From Pseudolactococcus chungangensis CAU 28 = DSM 22330 (lineage in GTDB: Bacteria > Bacillota > Bacilli > Lactobacillales > Streptococcaceae): a stretch of 64,000 bases of DNA. Of the stretch, positions 46,075 to 55,239 are shown piece after piece. Positions within the stretch are counted from its first letter, which is position 1; each line of letters starts with the position of its first letter. Where the stretch lies: positions 1 to 64,000 of the forward strand of contig NZ_JXJT01000002.1 in the NCBI RefSeq assembly GCF_002441885.1, given 5' to 3'. Under the pieces are notes generated by a model. The model saw only the letters and a list, made by a program, of their open reading frames with translations, was not told where the DNA came from and ran no database searches. The translations under genes were made by a program, and so were the position numbers.

Positions 46075-47523
46075 ATGACAAACAAAATTCGTGTGCGTTA
46101 CGCACCATCACCTACTGGCTTATTACACATCGGAAATGCACGGACTGCACTTTTTAATTATCTGTATGCCCGTCATCATGGTGGAGATTTTATTATCCGT
46201 ATTGAAGATACGGACCGTAAACGCCATGTTGAAGATGGCGAGCGTTCACAGCTTGATAACTTGCGTTGGTTAGGGATTGACTGGGATGAATCACCTGAAA
46301 CACATGAGAAATACCGTCAATCTGAACGCTTGTCACTTTATCAAACTTATATCGATGCATTACTCGCATCAGGCAAGGCATATAAATCTTACAAGACAGA
46401 AGAAGAGATTGCAGCAGACCGTGAAGCTCAAGAAGCAAAAGGTTTGCCACCAGTTTATATCAGTGAATATGCCGGTCTAACTGAATCTGAAATTGCTGCT
46501 TACATTGCTGAGCGTGAGGCAAATGGTATTGAACCAACAGTGCGTATCAAGGTACCAGAAGGCTCTATTTACAAATGGCATGATATCGTTAAAGGTGATA
46601 TTGAGTTTGAAGGTAAAAATATAGGTGGTGATTGGGTCATTCAAAAACGTGATGGCTATCCAACTTATAACTTTGCTGTTGTCGTAGATGACCATGATAT
46701 GCAAATTTCTCATGTCATTCGTGGCGACGACCATATTGCCAACACGCCTAAACAATTAATGATTTATGAAGCCCTTGGCTGGGATGCTCCTGAGTTTGGT
46801 CACATGACCTTGATTATCAACTCTGAGACTGGTAAAAAATTATCGAAACGTGATACCAATACCCTACAATTCATCGAGGACTATCGTAAAAAAGGTTATT
46901 TACCAGAAGCTGTTTTCAACTTTATCGCTTTGCTAGGCTGGAATCCTGGTGGTGAAGAAGAAATCTTCTCTCAAACCCAATTAATTGACTTATTCGATGA
47001 AAATCGTTTGTCTAAATCGCCTGCGGCATTTGACCAAAAGAAATTAGATTGGTTGGACAATGACTATATCAAACATGCTGATTTGGATAAGATTTTCGAC
47101 ATGGCGAAACCCTTCTTAGCAACTGCTAGTCGTTTGGATGACAAGTCTAAACATTTAGTTGAGCTTTACCAACCCCAATTAAAATCAATAGATGAAATCG
47201 TGCCGTTAACGGATCTCTTTTATGCTGAGTTTCCATCACTTTCCGATGCTGCAAAAGAAGTATTAGCAACAGAGACTGCACCTATTGTCATCAAAGCCTT
47301 TAAAGAAAAACTTGAAGGCTTGGCGGATGCGGATTATGTTAAAGACAACATCTTTCCACTGATTAAAGAAGTGCAAAAGGAAACGGGTATCAAAGGGAAA
47401 AATCTCTTTATGCCGATTCGAATCGCTGTTTCTGGCGAAATGCACGGTCCTGAGCTGCCAGATACAATTTATCTTCTAGGCAAGGCAAAAGCTGTTAATC
47501 ATTTGGCGCAGTTTGTGAAATAA
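46075..47523 (+). CDS. gltX: Glutamyl-tRNA synthetase
   Basis: 482 aa, class I. The HIGH region is [20 protein letters not shown], the catalytic [11 protein letters not shown] and the KMSKS loop KKLSKRDT near residue 255 are present, with a helical anticodon-binding domain after. In organisms without GlnRS it charges both tRNA-Glu and tRNA-Gln. ATG 46075 follows AAGGA. A GNAT gene starts 2 nt after its stop. Confidence 0.97.
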   Translation: MTNKIRVRYAPSPTGLLHIGNARTALFNYLYARHHGGDFIIRIEDTDRKRHVEDGERSQLDNLRWLGIDWDESPETHEKYRQSERLSLYQTYIDALLASGKAYKSYKTEEEIAADREAQEAKGLPPVYISEYAGLTESEIAAYIAEREANGIEPTVRIKVPEGSIYKWHDIVKGDIEFEGKNIGGDWVIQKRDGYPTYNFAVVVDDHDMQISHVIRGDDHIANTPKQLMIYEALGWDAPEFGHMTLIINSETGKKLSKRDTNTLQFIEDYRKKGYLPEAVFNFIALLGWNPGGEEEIFSQTQLIDLFDENRLSKSPAAFDQKKLDWLDNDYIKHADLDKIFDMAKPFLATASRLDDKSKHLVELYQPQLKSIDEIVPLTDLFYAEFPSLSDAAKEVLATETAPIVIKAFKEKLEGLADADYVKDNIFPLIKEVQKETGIKGKNLFMPIRIAVSGEMHGPELPDTIYLLGKAKAVNHLAQFVK

Positions 47524-47525
47524 CG

Positions 47526-48014
47526 ATGTTTCGTTATGTATTGATTGAGACTGACGAAAAATATTCTGAGATTTTGGCGCTTTATCAGCGTAATAAGGAT
47601 TATTTTGCATTGAATGGTACAAGTAAACTTGATTTGGTACAAGTTGATGAAGATGTACATTCTGGACCGGCGCACATTACGCCAGAAAATAAAAAATATT
47701 TTTTATTGACAGATGATAAAGACAGACCACTTGGTGTTTTAGATTATGTTTTGGGTTATCCAAATGAGGCCACTGTTTTTATTGGCTTGTTTTTAGTTGA
47801 CAAAATCTTTCAAAGTCAAGGGATAGGACGTGCAATTGTGACAGAGCAGTTGACTTATTTCCGCAGTATTGGCATGAGAAAAGTTCGGCTAGCTGTCCTT
47901 GAGAATAACCCTAATGGTCTGGCTTTTTGGCAGCGACTAGGGTTTGAAGTTTTTGAAGAAAATAAGCAATCAACAGATGGTGACTTGGTTCACGTTTTGC
48001 ATTATCGACTATAA
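47526..48014 (+). CDS. GNAT family N-acetyltransferase
   Basis: A 162-aa protein with the acetyl-CoA motif GLFLVDKIFQSQGIGRAIVTEQL, the NPNGLAFWQRLGFEVFEE segment and a HVLHY ending. The start 2 nt after gltX lacks a clear ribosome-binding site and probably relies on coupling. Substrate unknown. Confidence 0.87.
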   Translation: MFRYVLIETDEKYSEILALYQRNKDYFALNGTSKLDLVQVDEDVHSGPAHITPENKKYFLLTDDKDRPLGVLDYVLGYPNEATVFIGLFLVDKIFQSQGIGRAIVTEQLTYFRSIGMRKVRLAVLENNPNGLAFWQRLGFEVFEENKQSTDGDLVHVLHYRL

Positions 48015-48048
48015 GAAAAATGACCTCAAGACTGAGGTCATTTTTCTT
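48013..48048. terminator. Bidirectional terminator between convergent operons
   Basis: A 16-bp perfect stem (48013-48028 with 48033-48048), 4-nt loop, with A and T runs at its ends. Confidence 0.93.
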
Positions 48049-48052
48049 ATCC

Positions 48053-48775
48053 TTAAAGTTGATTAACAAAAAAATCAAAAATTGCACGTTCATCAGGAAT
48101 ATTATCCCAAGTTCCTTCTGGATGCCACTGGACACCTAGTAAACGTTTGGCTTTGTTTTCGACAGCCTCGATAACGCCGTCACTAGCCGTGGCAATCGTT
48201 ATCAAATCATCAGCCAACTGGTCAATCATCTGATGGTGATAAGAATTAACATGATAGGTTTCAGGAAGAAAATTAAGGCTTGATGTTGGATCAACATTAA
48301 CGAAATGTGTCGTAAATTTAAATTTAGTTGGGGCTTGCATATGTTTCAGGGTCGCAACTTCAGGATTTCTATAAAGGCTCACGTCCTGATATAAAGTACC
48401 ACCAAGCGCGACGTTAAGCAACTGATGACCACGGCAAACACCAAGCAAGGCTTTTTCTTGCTTGATGACTTCATGGATAGCCGCAATCTCGAAACGGTCA
48501 CGTTCTGGATTGATATTGCCAAGCAAAGGATGTGGGTCTTGACCATAAAACAGCGGCGCAACATCTTCACCACCCGTCAACATGACTTTATCCACCAGTT
48601 TGATATAGTCAGCGAGCTTATCCAAATCACGGTCAATCGGAATCATAATCACAGTTCCCCCGACGCTTTGCAAGGCGTTGATAAAAGCAGTTCGTGTATA
48701 AGTTACAGGAAATTGATGAAAAGGTAGCTCAGGTGTACTTAAATATTGAGAGCCTAGAATACCGATAGTGGTCAT
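48053..48775 (-). CDS. Class I glutamine amidotransferase-like peptidase C26
   Basis: 240 aa with the triad of the C26/PuuD family: the nucleophile in LLGVCRGHQLLN, the His/Glu in GVQWHPEGTW, and the early GGEDVAPLFYGQ. Such proteins hydrolyse gamma-glutamyl compounds. The ATG overlaps the pepX stop by 4 nt, so it is made with PepX; a joint role in peptide or gamma-glutamyl catabolism is inferred. Confidence 0.9.
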   Translation of the reverse strand: MTTIGILGSQYLSTPELPFHQFPVTYTRTAFINALQSVGGTVIMIPIDRDLDKLADYIKLVDKVMLTGGEDVAPLFYGQDPHPLLGNINPERDRFEIAAIHEVIKQEKALLGVCRGHQLLNVALGGTLYQDVSLYRNPEVATLKHMQAPTKFKFTTHFVNVDPTSSLNFLPETYHVNSYHHQMIDQLADDLITIATASDGVIEAVENKAKRLLGVQWHPEGTWDNIPDERAIFDFFVNQL

Positions 48776-51084
48776 ATCTTATGTCCTTCTTTTTTCGTTT
48801 TTGGCAGATAAAGATGTGATTTTTCCAAATTAACGGTATAGCTAACCTCGCGATTATCACGAACCGTATGCTCAAAATCCGTGCTATAAAGCACAAGTCG
48901 CAGCGTATCCCCTGCCTCAAAATCATAAATCGTCGGCTGCAAACGCAACTCAACCCGAAACCATTCATCCGCAATAACAGAATTAATCTCCGTCAGCTGC
49001 TGGCGATTTTGTAGATTCATAAAGCCCTTAGTCACAACTTGATAAGGCTTATCCACCAAAGTCAGATCACGCAAATCATCCAACATAAAGTTCCGCCCTC
49101 GGTCAATGGTCTTGGGCTCAAGCAGCGTGCTGACATCCGTCAGACGTTTCTTGGAGCCGAAATCTAAAACCTGAGCCGACAGCATCCCTTTTGTATCATT
49201 TAGTTTCAGCCGCAAATCAAGCACAATCTGGCCATTGATTTGTAAAGTTTCAGGGAGATGGATATCAATAATGGCAGCATTTGCCTTGTCTTCAAATAAA
49301 TCCGCTTTAAATGTTTGGAAATTTTTACTATATTGTTCAAATGTCTCAGCAGGATAGTGATTCTCAAACTGGTCGAGCTCACCTGCAAAACCAAGTGGCA
49401 GGACTTCAATATCATGCCCACCAAACTCAGGTAGTCTCTCAAAAGATTGGGCAATATTATTTTTTTGCCAAATGACAGGTGGTAAATCAAGCGTTAAGTC
49501 ACGTGCTAATAATTTAGCTGAAAAGTAGGCATTGATTGTTTCAGAAAAATCAATAGACTGCCAGTTATTCATGTAGATATGGCTACCTTGATGTAGAAAA
49601 GCATGTTTGGTAACATGTTCAGGTAGCGTATGCCAAAAGTTAAAGGCATGAGAGGGCGTGACATTGAAATCTTGCAAACCGTGGACGATAAGGATATCAG
49701 CTTTAACTTTATCCACATGTGGCAGATAATTTCTAGCGTGCCAGTAGGCATTATAATCGCCAGAGGTGCGATCTAGCGCCTGGCTCATATCAGCGAGTTG
49801 CTTTTGGTAGGCAGAATTATTGACCAAGTAATCGGCAGCGTCGAGATTTCGTGAATACGTGAGTTCAGCGAGGACATCGAGGTCTTCACCAGGATAGCCG
49901 CCAGGACTGCGGACGAGGCCGTTTTCACGGTAGTAGTCGTACCAGTTCGTGATGCCGGCTTCTGCTAGAATGATATCGAGACCTGCGACACCAGTCGTTG
50001 CAGCGCCGTAAGCGAGGGTGCCGAGATAAGATTTGCCGGTCATGGCGACGTGACCATTTGCCCAATCTGCGGTTAAAATATGTGTTTTTTGGCGATTGGT
50101 AAAGGCGCGTGCGCGACCGTTCAGCCAGTCAATGACAGCAGTCACACCGGCAATCTGTTGGTAGTCACCTGAGGTCTGGAAACCATCAGAATCACGTGTG
50201 CCGACACTCGCGACGTATATTGATGCGAAACCGCGCGCGAGGAAATAGTCGTTAAGCGAGTAGGTCCAAGTGTGGGTGAAGTGCTCAGTAGCTTGATTGT
50301 TATCCACAAGCGGTATTTCAGTAGCTGGATACTCTGGCAGTGTGAGAGTTGATTCAGAAATCGCAAGTCTATCAAGCGGTTTTTCGACTAATTCTACATT
50401 CATGTGATGTAATTTATCGTCATTTGCCTTGACATTGGTGCCAAAATGATAAGGACTTGCCGTCATAATCGCTGGTAGCTTGCCGTCAAATAGTGGCCGA
50501 ATAATTTCGACTTTAACTAAATCATACTCACCGCGATTTTGCGTGTCAACCGAACTTTCCACATAGACCACTTCTCGAATGAGCTGGCTGGTATCGAAGG
50601 TTGCTAGGCTCTTATCATTGAAAAAATGGTAGTGGTTATCAAGTGGCAACAAGCCCTCGGATACCCAGTGTTCGACTAAGGTCATACCAGTTTGACGACG
50701 GGAGTTCATCAAAAGATAGATAGCAGATATCAGTTGTTTTGCAGATGTCTTAGTAGATAAATCAACCAGAGGTAGATTGATAGCGTTAGCAAAAGTGATT
50801 GCCTCTGCCAGTTGAAAGTCAAAATTTGCGACAAAATCAAGCAATTGTAAACTAATGGCATAAAAAATATTCCAAGTTAATGGTGTTTCGGAATCTAAAA
50901 AATCACTGATTGTTTCTTGGTCAGTAGCTGCTAAACTTGTCATCGCAATCGGCGCAGTCAACAGCCAATTTTTAAGATTGACTTTGGCAGTAGATGAGGT
51001 ATCAAATTTAAAGCCAAGACTAGCCAAATCGCTCAGTTCTTGGTCGAATGATTTGTCAATAATAGAAAAGTGATTGAATTGCAT
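48772..51084 (-). CDS. pepX: Xaa-Pro dipeptidyl-peptidase
   Basis: PepX removes X-Pro dipeptides from casein-type peptides. The 770-aa size is close to that of the lactococcal enzyme. The start MQFNHFSIIDKSFDQEL is family-like, the catalytic Ser is in MTGKSYLGTLAYGA near residue 350, and Asp and His are in DILIVHGLQDFNV and LHQGSHIYM. A C-terminal jelly-roll domain follows. AAGGGGA precedes ATG 51084. It is divergent from the aquaglyceroporin gene, the neighbourhood known from L. lactis. Confidence 0.96.
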   Translation of the reverse strand: MQFNHFSIIDKSFDQELSDLASLGFKFDTSSTAKVNLKNWLLTAPIAMTSLAATDQETISDFLDSETPLTWNIFYAISLQLLDFVANFDFQLAEAITFANAINLPLVDLSTKTSAKQLISAIYLLMNSRRQTGMTLVEHWVSEGLLPLDNHYHFFNDKSLATFDTSQLIREVVYVESSVDTQNRGEYDLVKVEIIRPLFDGKLPAIMTASPYHFGTNVKANDDKLHHMNVELVEKPLDRLAISESTLTLPEYPATEIPLVDNNQATEHFTHTWTYSLNDYFLARGFASIYVASVGTRDSDGFQTSGDYQQIAGVTAVIDWLNGRARAFTNRQKTHILTADWANGHVAMTGKSYLGTLAYGAATTGVAGLDIILAEAGITNWYDYYRENGLVRSPGGYPGEDLDVLAELTYSRNLDAADYLVNNSAYQKQLADMSQALDRTSGDYNAYWHARNYLPHVDKVKADILIVHGLQDFNVTPSHAFNFWHTLPEHVTKHAFLHQGSHIYMNNWQSIDFSETINAYFSAKLLARDLTLDLPPVIWQKNNIAQSFERLPEFGGHDIEVLPLGFAGELDQFENHYPAETFEQYSKNFQTFKADLFEDKANAAIIDIHLPETLQINGQIVLDLRLKLNDTKGMLSAQVLDFGSKKRLTDVSTLLEPKTIDRGRNFMLDDLRDLTLVDKPYQVVTKGFMNLQNRQQLTEINSVIADEWFRVELRLQPTIYDFEAGDTLRLVLYSTDFEHTVRDNREVSYTVNLEKSHLYLPKTKKEGHKI

Positions 51085-51354
51085 TGTGTCCCCTTAAATA
51101 AATTAGAGTTTTTAAATGGTCAAATTGTCTGAATAAAACAAGCATTCTACAAAATTATAACAAAAAGGTCAATCAAAAGGTCTTAAATGAACCTTAAATT
51201 TTCATGAAAGTGTTCAGTATGACTTTACACGTCTAGTATTTTCTGATAAACTTATAAGGTACTTATCATTAACATTGAGCATTGAATTTTGAGGTTTTTT
51301 TGAAATCTCGTATCAATTAACTCAATAACTTAACAAAGGAGATTACGCACAAAA

Positions 51355-52248
51355 ATGGACGTAACATGGATGACAAAATATCTTGCTGAATTCCTCGGAA
51401 CAGCAATTCTCATTATCCTCGGTAACGGCGCGGTCGCAAACGTTGACCTCAAAGGCACTAAAGGATTCGCTTCAGGTTGGATGACCATTGCTTGGGGTTA
51501 TGGTTGCGGGGTTATGATTCCTGCTTTGATGTTTGGTAATGTTTCAGGTAACCACATCAACCCAGCCTTCACATTAGGTCTTGCCGTTTCAGGGCTCTTC
51601 CCTTGGGCACATGTGGCACAATACATCGTGGCACAATTTCTTGGGGCAATCGTTGGTCAAGCAGTTATCGTAATGGTTTATCGCCCTTACTACTTAAAAA
51701 CAACAAACTCAAACCATATTCTTGGGACTTTCTCAACAATCGATAACGTTGATGATGGTACTGGAACATCACGCAGTGGTGCGACAATCAACGGTTTCTT
51801 AAACGAGTTCTTTGGTTCATTTGTGCTTTTCTTCGCTGCACTTGGTCTGACTAAAAACTTCTTCGGTGCTGAAGTGATTCCTGCTATTGACAAATTGTTG
51901 TCATCGCAAGGTGGAGCTGGGACGAAAGTTGCGGATATGGATATTGCAACTAAAGTTCAACAAGGTATTGTTGGTTTAACAACTGGTAATGCTGGTTCAC
52001 TTGCAGTAGCGCATTTGGCACTTGGTTTCCTTGTGATGACACTTGTTGCCTCACTCGGTGGTCCTACTGGTCCAGGTCTTAACCCAGCGCGTGACCTCGG
52101 TCCACGTATTCTTCATGCTATCTTACCAAAATCAATTCTTGGTGAAAGCAAGTCTGATTCAAAATGGTGGTATGCTTGGGTTCCCGTTGTGGCACCAATC
52201 TTGGCTGGTATTTCTGCCATTGCCTTGTTCAAAATTATTTTTATCTAA
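51355..52248 (+). CDS. gla: Glycerol facilitator-aquaporin (Gla type)
   Basis: A 297-aa MIP-family channel with six helices and two half-helices. The first NPA box is in HINPAFTLGLA, the second in GLNPARDLGPR; the Asp after NPAR marks the glycerol-conducting subgroup. It has a long loop near residues 170-210. L. lactis has a channel of this type next to pepX that passes both water and glycerol. AAAGGAG precedes ATG 51355. Confidence 0.93.
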   Translation: MDVTWMTKYLAEFLGTAILIILGNGAVANVDLKGTKGFASGWMTIAWGYGCGVMIPALMFGNVSGNHINPAFTLGLAVSGLFPWAHVAQYIVAQFLGAIVGQAVIVMVYRPYYLKTTNSNHILGTFSTIDNVDDGTGTSRSGATINGFLNEFFGSFVLFFAALGLTKNFFGAEVIPAIDKLLSSQGGAGTKVADMDIATKVQQGIVGLTTGNAGSLAVAHLALGFLVMTLVASLGGPTGPGLNPARDLGPRILHAILPKSILGESKSDSKWWYAWVPVVAPILAGISAIALFKIIFI

Positions 52249-52279
52249 GCAACTGCTATCTAATTAGAAATAATAGCTA

Positions 52280-52314
52280 AAAACCCTGGTCAATCAATTG
52301 ACCAAGGTTTTTTT
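52280..52314 (+). terminator. Terminator of gla
   Basis: TGGTCAA/TTGACCA (52287-52293 with 52298-52304) is extended by AAACC/GGTTT around a mismatch, with a T run. Confidence 0.85.
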
Positions 52315-52340
52315 ATTTGACATGATTTACTAGTAAGAGG

Positions 52341-53051
52341 TTACTTAATTAAGAAATAACTAACCATACCAAAGGCATTCCAAAGGAAGTGAACAGACAG
52401 GTTAAGGTAAAAATTACGATATTTGACATAGAGTCCTGTTAAAACGAGACTCATCAACCCATAAGTCATGAAACTTGCAAAATCTGTCGGACTATGTGCT
52501 GCGGTAAAGAGTGCCCAAGCAAAAACGGCAGCGACTTTAGGCCATTTGTTAAACACGAGTTCAAACAGACTGACCCTAAAAATCAATTCTTCGAAGAATC
52601 CAGCAGATGTTGCCATAATAACAAAGACAAGTGGTGGTAGGACTTTACCGATGTTATTAAGGAGCTCTTGATTTTCAGTACCATTGGTTCCGGTTAGCAT
52701 CATGATGACACTTGAAATTAATGCTGATACAAACATGAGTCCAAAGCCAGCAGCGATTTTTCCTAGTTGGAAGTACCGCCAGTTTATTTTAGGAATTAAG
52801 TAATATTTAAGCGCCCAAATGTAAGAGAGCCAGACGCAAGCGACGAAGAGTATTAGAAAGAGTCCGATTTTCCAAAGTTCAAAATGTCCTTGGCGATTCG
52901 AAGTGATTGCCGGTAACGCGGATGAGATTTGCCATAAAACAAGCGCCCAGATGAAGGTGAGACGAGTTTTCCAAGTTTGGTCGTGTATCTCAAGAGTGGA
53001 CAATTGTGGCTGTTGCTTAGCTTTATTTTTAGCAATTTCTAAATAATTCAT
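52341..53051 (-). CDS. CPBP family intramembrane metalloprotease
   Basis: 236 aa with about six helices. The CPBP motifs are present: EELIFR near residue 155, FTAAHS near 190 and HFLWNAFG near 222. These proteases act in prenyl-protein-type processing, bacteriocin self-immunity or signalling; the target is unknown. The ATG at 53051 has no Shine-Dalgarno and lies on the predicted +1 of an extended -10 promoter. Confidence 0.9.
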   Translation of the reverse strand: MNYLEIAKNKAKQQPQLSTLEIHDQTWKTRLTFIWALVLWQISSALPAITSNRQGHFELWKIGLFLILFVACVWLSYIWALKYYLIPKINWRYFQLGKIAAGFGLMFVSALISSVIMMLTGTNGTENQELLNNIGKVLPPLVFVIMATSAGFFEELIFRVSLFELVFNKWPKVAAVFAWALFTAAHSPTDFASFMTYGLMSLVLTGLYVKYRNFYLNLSVHFLWNAFGMVSYFLIK

Positions 53052-53057
53052 GTATAT

Positions 53058-53086
53058 AAGATAACATATTTAATAAGTTTTCACAA
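53058..53086 (-). promoter_or_regulatory. Promoter of the CPBP gene, predicts a leaderless mRNA
   Basis: On the minus strand TTGTGA (53086-53081), a 17-bp spacer and TGT-extended TATCTT (53063-53058) end 6 nt before the ATG. Confidence 0.65.
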
Positions 53087-53319
53087 TATTTTTTCTAAAA
53101 AATCTACCGATGCGACATATTTGTGAAATAAATCATTATCATCTTTGTTTTTGCTAACCACTGGTTAATAAATTAACGTAAAAAAATGATAAATTTTTGT
53201 AAAATTTGATAGAGTTGACTATAATAGAGATAACAGAAAATATCCAAAAACTAAATTGCCTCTGAGTTAAAGTCTAAAATGACTTTAGTGACGTGAGAAA
53301 AGTGAGAAAAAGAGAGAAA

Positions 53320-53988
53320 ATGAAGACAGTTTTTGATAATACGACCAAAGCCGTACCAGTTATTCGTGTGAATAATCGTGATTTGAACTTAGCGTTTTAT
53401 AAGGAAGTTTTGGGATTGAAAGTTATCTCAGAAGAAAATGCCCTAGCAATGCTCGGTAGTCAATCAGCTAAAACGCACATGGATACTCGACTGATTTTGG
53501 AAGAATCACCAAGTATGCGAACACGTGCTGTCAATGGCGTGAAAAAATTACGTAAAATTGTGATTGAAAGTCCAGAGTTTACAGAAGGATTTGAGGCAAC
53601 TTCACCTGAAGGCGATGTTTTTGAAATTGTGCCAAGCCAGTCTGAGTCACAGGATATTAAAATTACAGAGATTCAACTCAATACGAGTAACTTGGAAAAT
53701 ACTTTGGCATTTTATGTTGAGGGCTTTGGTTTAACTGAGAAGAAAAATGCTGTTCAGTTACCTTTTGGAAAAATTTCATATTTTGAGGCGCAAGGCCCTG
53801 ATTTATTAGCCAGTCCAGAAGAAGTCTGGGATTTGGAAATCATCGAATTCGAAGTCGTACCGGAAGTTGATTTACACCAAATTGCAAGCCAATTAGATGA
53901 TTTAGGCTTAGACTATTATGTGGATAAAAAAGGTAAAATTTTGACCTTAACAGATGGTCAAAATCTAGAAATATGGTTTGTGAAATGA
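53320..53988 (+). CDS. cppA: CppA family VOC-fold protein
   Basis: 222 aa with two glyoxalase-like halves: VPVIRVNNRDLNLAFYKEVLGLKV at the start and EIQLNTSNLENTLAFYVEGFGL near residue 115. Streptococcal CppA was named as a C3-degrading protein, but the fold is that of VOC enzymes without an assigned reaction here. ATG 53320 follows AGAGAG. The stop overlaps the next ATG (ATGA). Confidence 0.82.
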   Translation: MKTVFDNTTKAVPVIRVNNRDLNLAFYKEVLGLKVISEENALAMLGSQSAKTHMDTRLILEESPSMRTRAVNGVKKLRKIVIESPEFTEGFEATSPEGDVFEIVPSQSESQDIKITEIQLNTSNLENTLAFYVEGFGLTEKKNAVQLPFGKISYFEAQGPDLLASPEEVWDLEIIEFEVVPEVDLHQIASQLDDLGLDYYVDKKGKILTLTDGQNLEIWFVK

Positions 53989-54989
53989 TTGCAGCAATGT
54001 CGGACAATCCTTTAGAACTTGTAAAAGCTTATGTCGCATCTGGAATTTTTCCGGGTGCGTCTTTTGCGATTGTCAACGGCCAAGCTATAGAGAAATATGT
54101 TATTGGCTATGAATGCCTGAGGCCTGAACCAGTGCTGCTACAAACTGATATGAGTTATGACCTGGCTAGTGTCTCAAAAGTCGTCGGCACTGGCACAGTG
54201 ATGATTGATTTAGTCTTGTCAGGCCAGGTAGAACTTGATGCGTTACTCATAGATTATTATCCTGATTTTAAAGGACCAGGCAGCACCACACTTACCATTC
54301 GGCAGCTTTTAACCCATACCTCAGGTATTGACCCCTTTATTGAAAATCGTCATAACCTAGCTTACGACGAGCTACGAGCAGCGCTCAATCAGGTAACTGT
54401 CACATCAGATAAGACGTTTCACTACACAGATGTGAATTTTATTTTACTGGGTTTCATGTTAGAGGAGATTTACGGACAAGATTTAGCAGATATTCTGCAA
54501 GACCGTGTTTTTAAGCCATTTAATATGCACCATACAAGTTTTGTCGCGCCTGATAAAACAGTTGCGACAGCTTGGAATTTGCCTAAAGGACTTGTCCACG
54601 ACCCTAAAGCCCAGGTCTTGGGGCGTCATACTGGTTCAGCTGGTCTCTTTTCAGACTTAGACGACTTGATTGCCTTTTCTCAAGCCTATTTTGCCAACCC
54701 AGTCTATCTATTGCTACTGAAAGATTACGCAAAAGCAAACAAAGCTAGGAGCTTGGCTTGGGATTTGGTAGGACTTGAAACTTCAGCAGAATCCTCAAAA
54801 AAACAAGTGGGACAATGGTTACTGCACACAGGATACACTGGTACTTTTATTCTGTTAAACTTAAAGACCCAACAAGCCGTCATTTTTCTGTCCAATCGCG
54901 TCCATTTACGTGATGAGCGAAAGCAATGGATTGCAGACCGAAATGTTTTAATTCAAGCTTTTTTAAAAATGATGAAAATTATTTCGTGA
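53985..54989 (+). CDS. Beta-lactamase/PBP-like serine hydrolase
   Basis: 334 aa of the class C beta-lactamase fold. The SxxK nucleophile motif is in YDLASVSKVVG near residue 62, the second motif is YTDVN near residue 149, and the third may be HTGYTGT near 285. No signal peptide or membrane helix, so it is cytosolic or uses another route; a peptidase, esterase or similar activity is likely rather than resistance. It overlaps cppA by 4 nt. Confidence 0.87.
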   Translation: MIAAMSDNPLELVKAYVASGIFPGASFAIVNGQAIEKYVIGYECLRPEPVLLQTDMSYDLASVSKVVGTGTVMIDLVLSGQVELDALLIDYYPDFKGPGSTTLTIRQLLTHTSGIDPFIENRHNLAYDELRAALNQVTVTSDKTFHYTDVNFILLGFMLEEIYGQDLADILQDRVFKPFNMHHTSFVAPDKTVATAWNLPKGLVHDPKAQVLGRHTGSAGLFSDLDDLIAFSQAYFANPVYLLLLKDYAKANKARSLAWDLVGLETSAESSKKQVGQWLLHTGYTGTFILLNLKTQQAVIFLSNRVHLRDERKQWIADRNVLIQAFLKMMKIIS

Positions 54990-55239
54990 ATATCTCTGTT
55001 TGGTTGGAACACAAGCAAAAGCTAAGTTATAATCGGTCACAAAAGTGACATATTTTAAGATATAGAAAATCTCTGAAATTTTCTAGAAAATATGGTATAA
55101 TAGTGCCAAAATTTAAGCGCATGTGGCAAGAAAATAGCAACAAAAAGAAATGTGCCATCACGCCGATGCCGACTAAAATAAAGATAGGAAGTTTTAAGTA
55201 TTAGCCTTTTAAAAAATGCTTTGAAGATGGGACAATGAT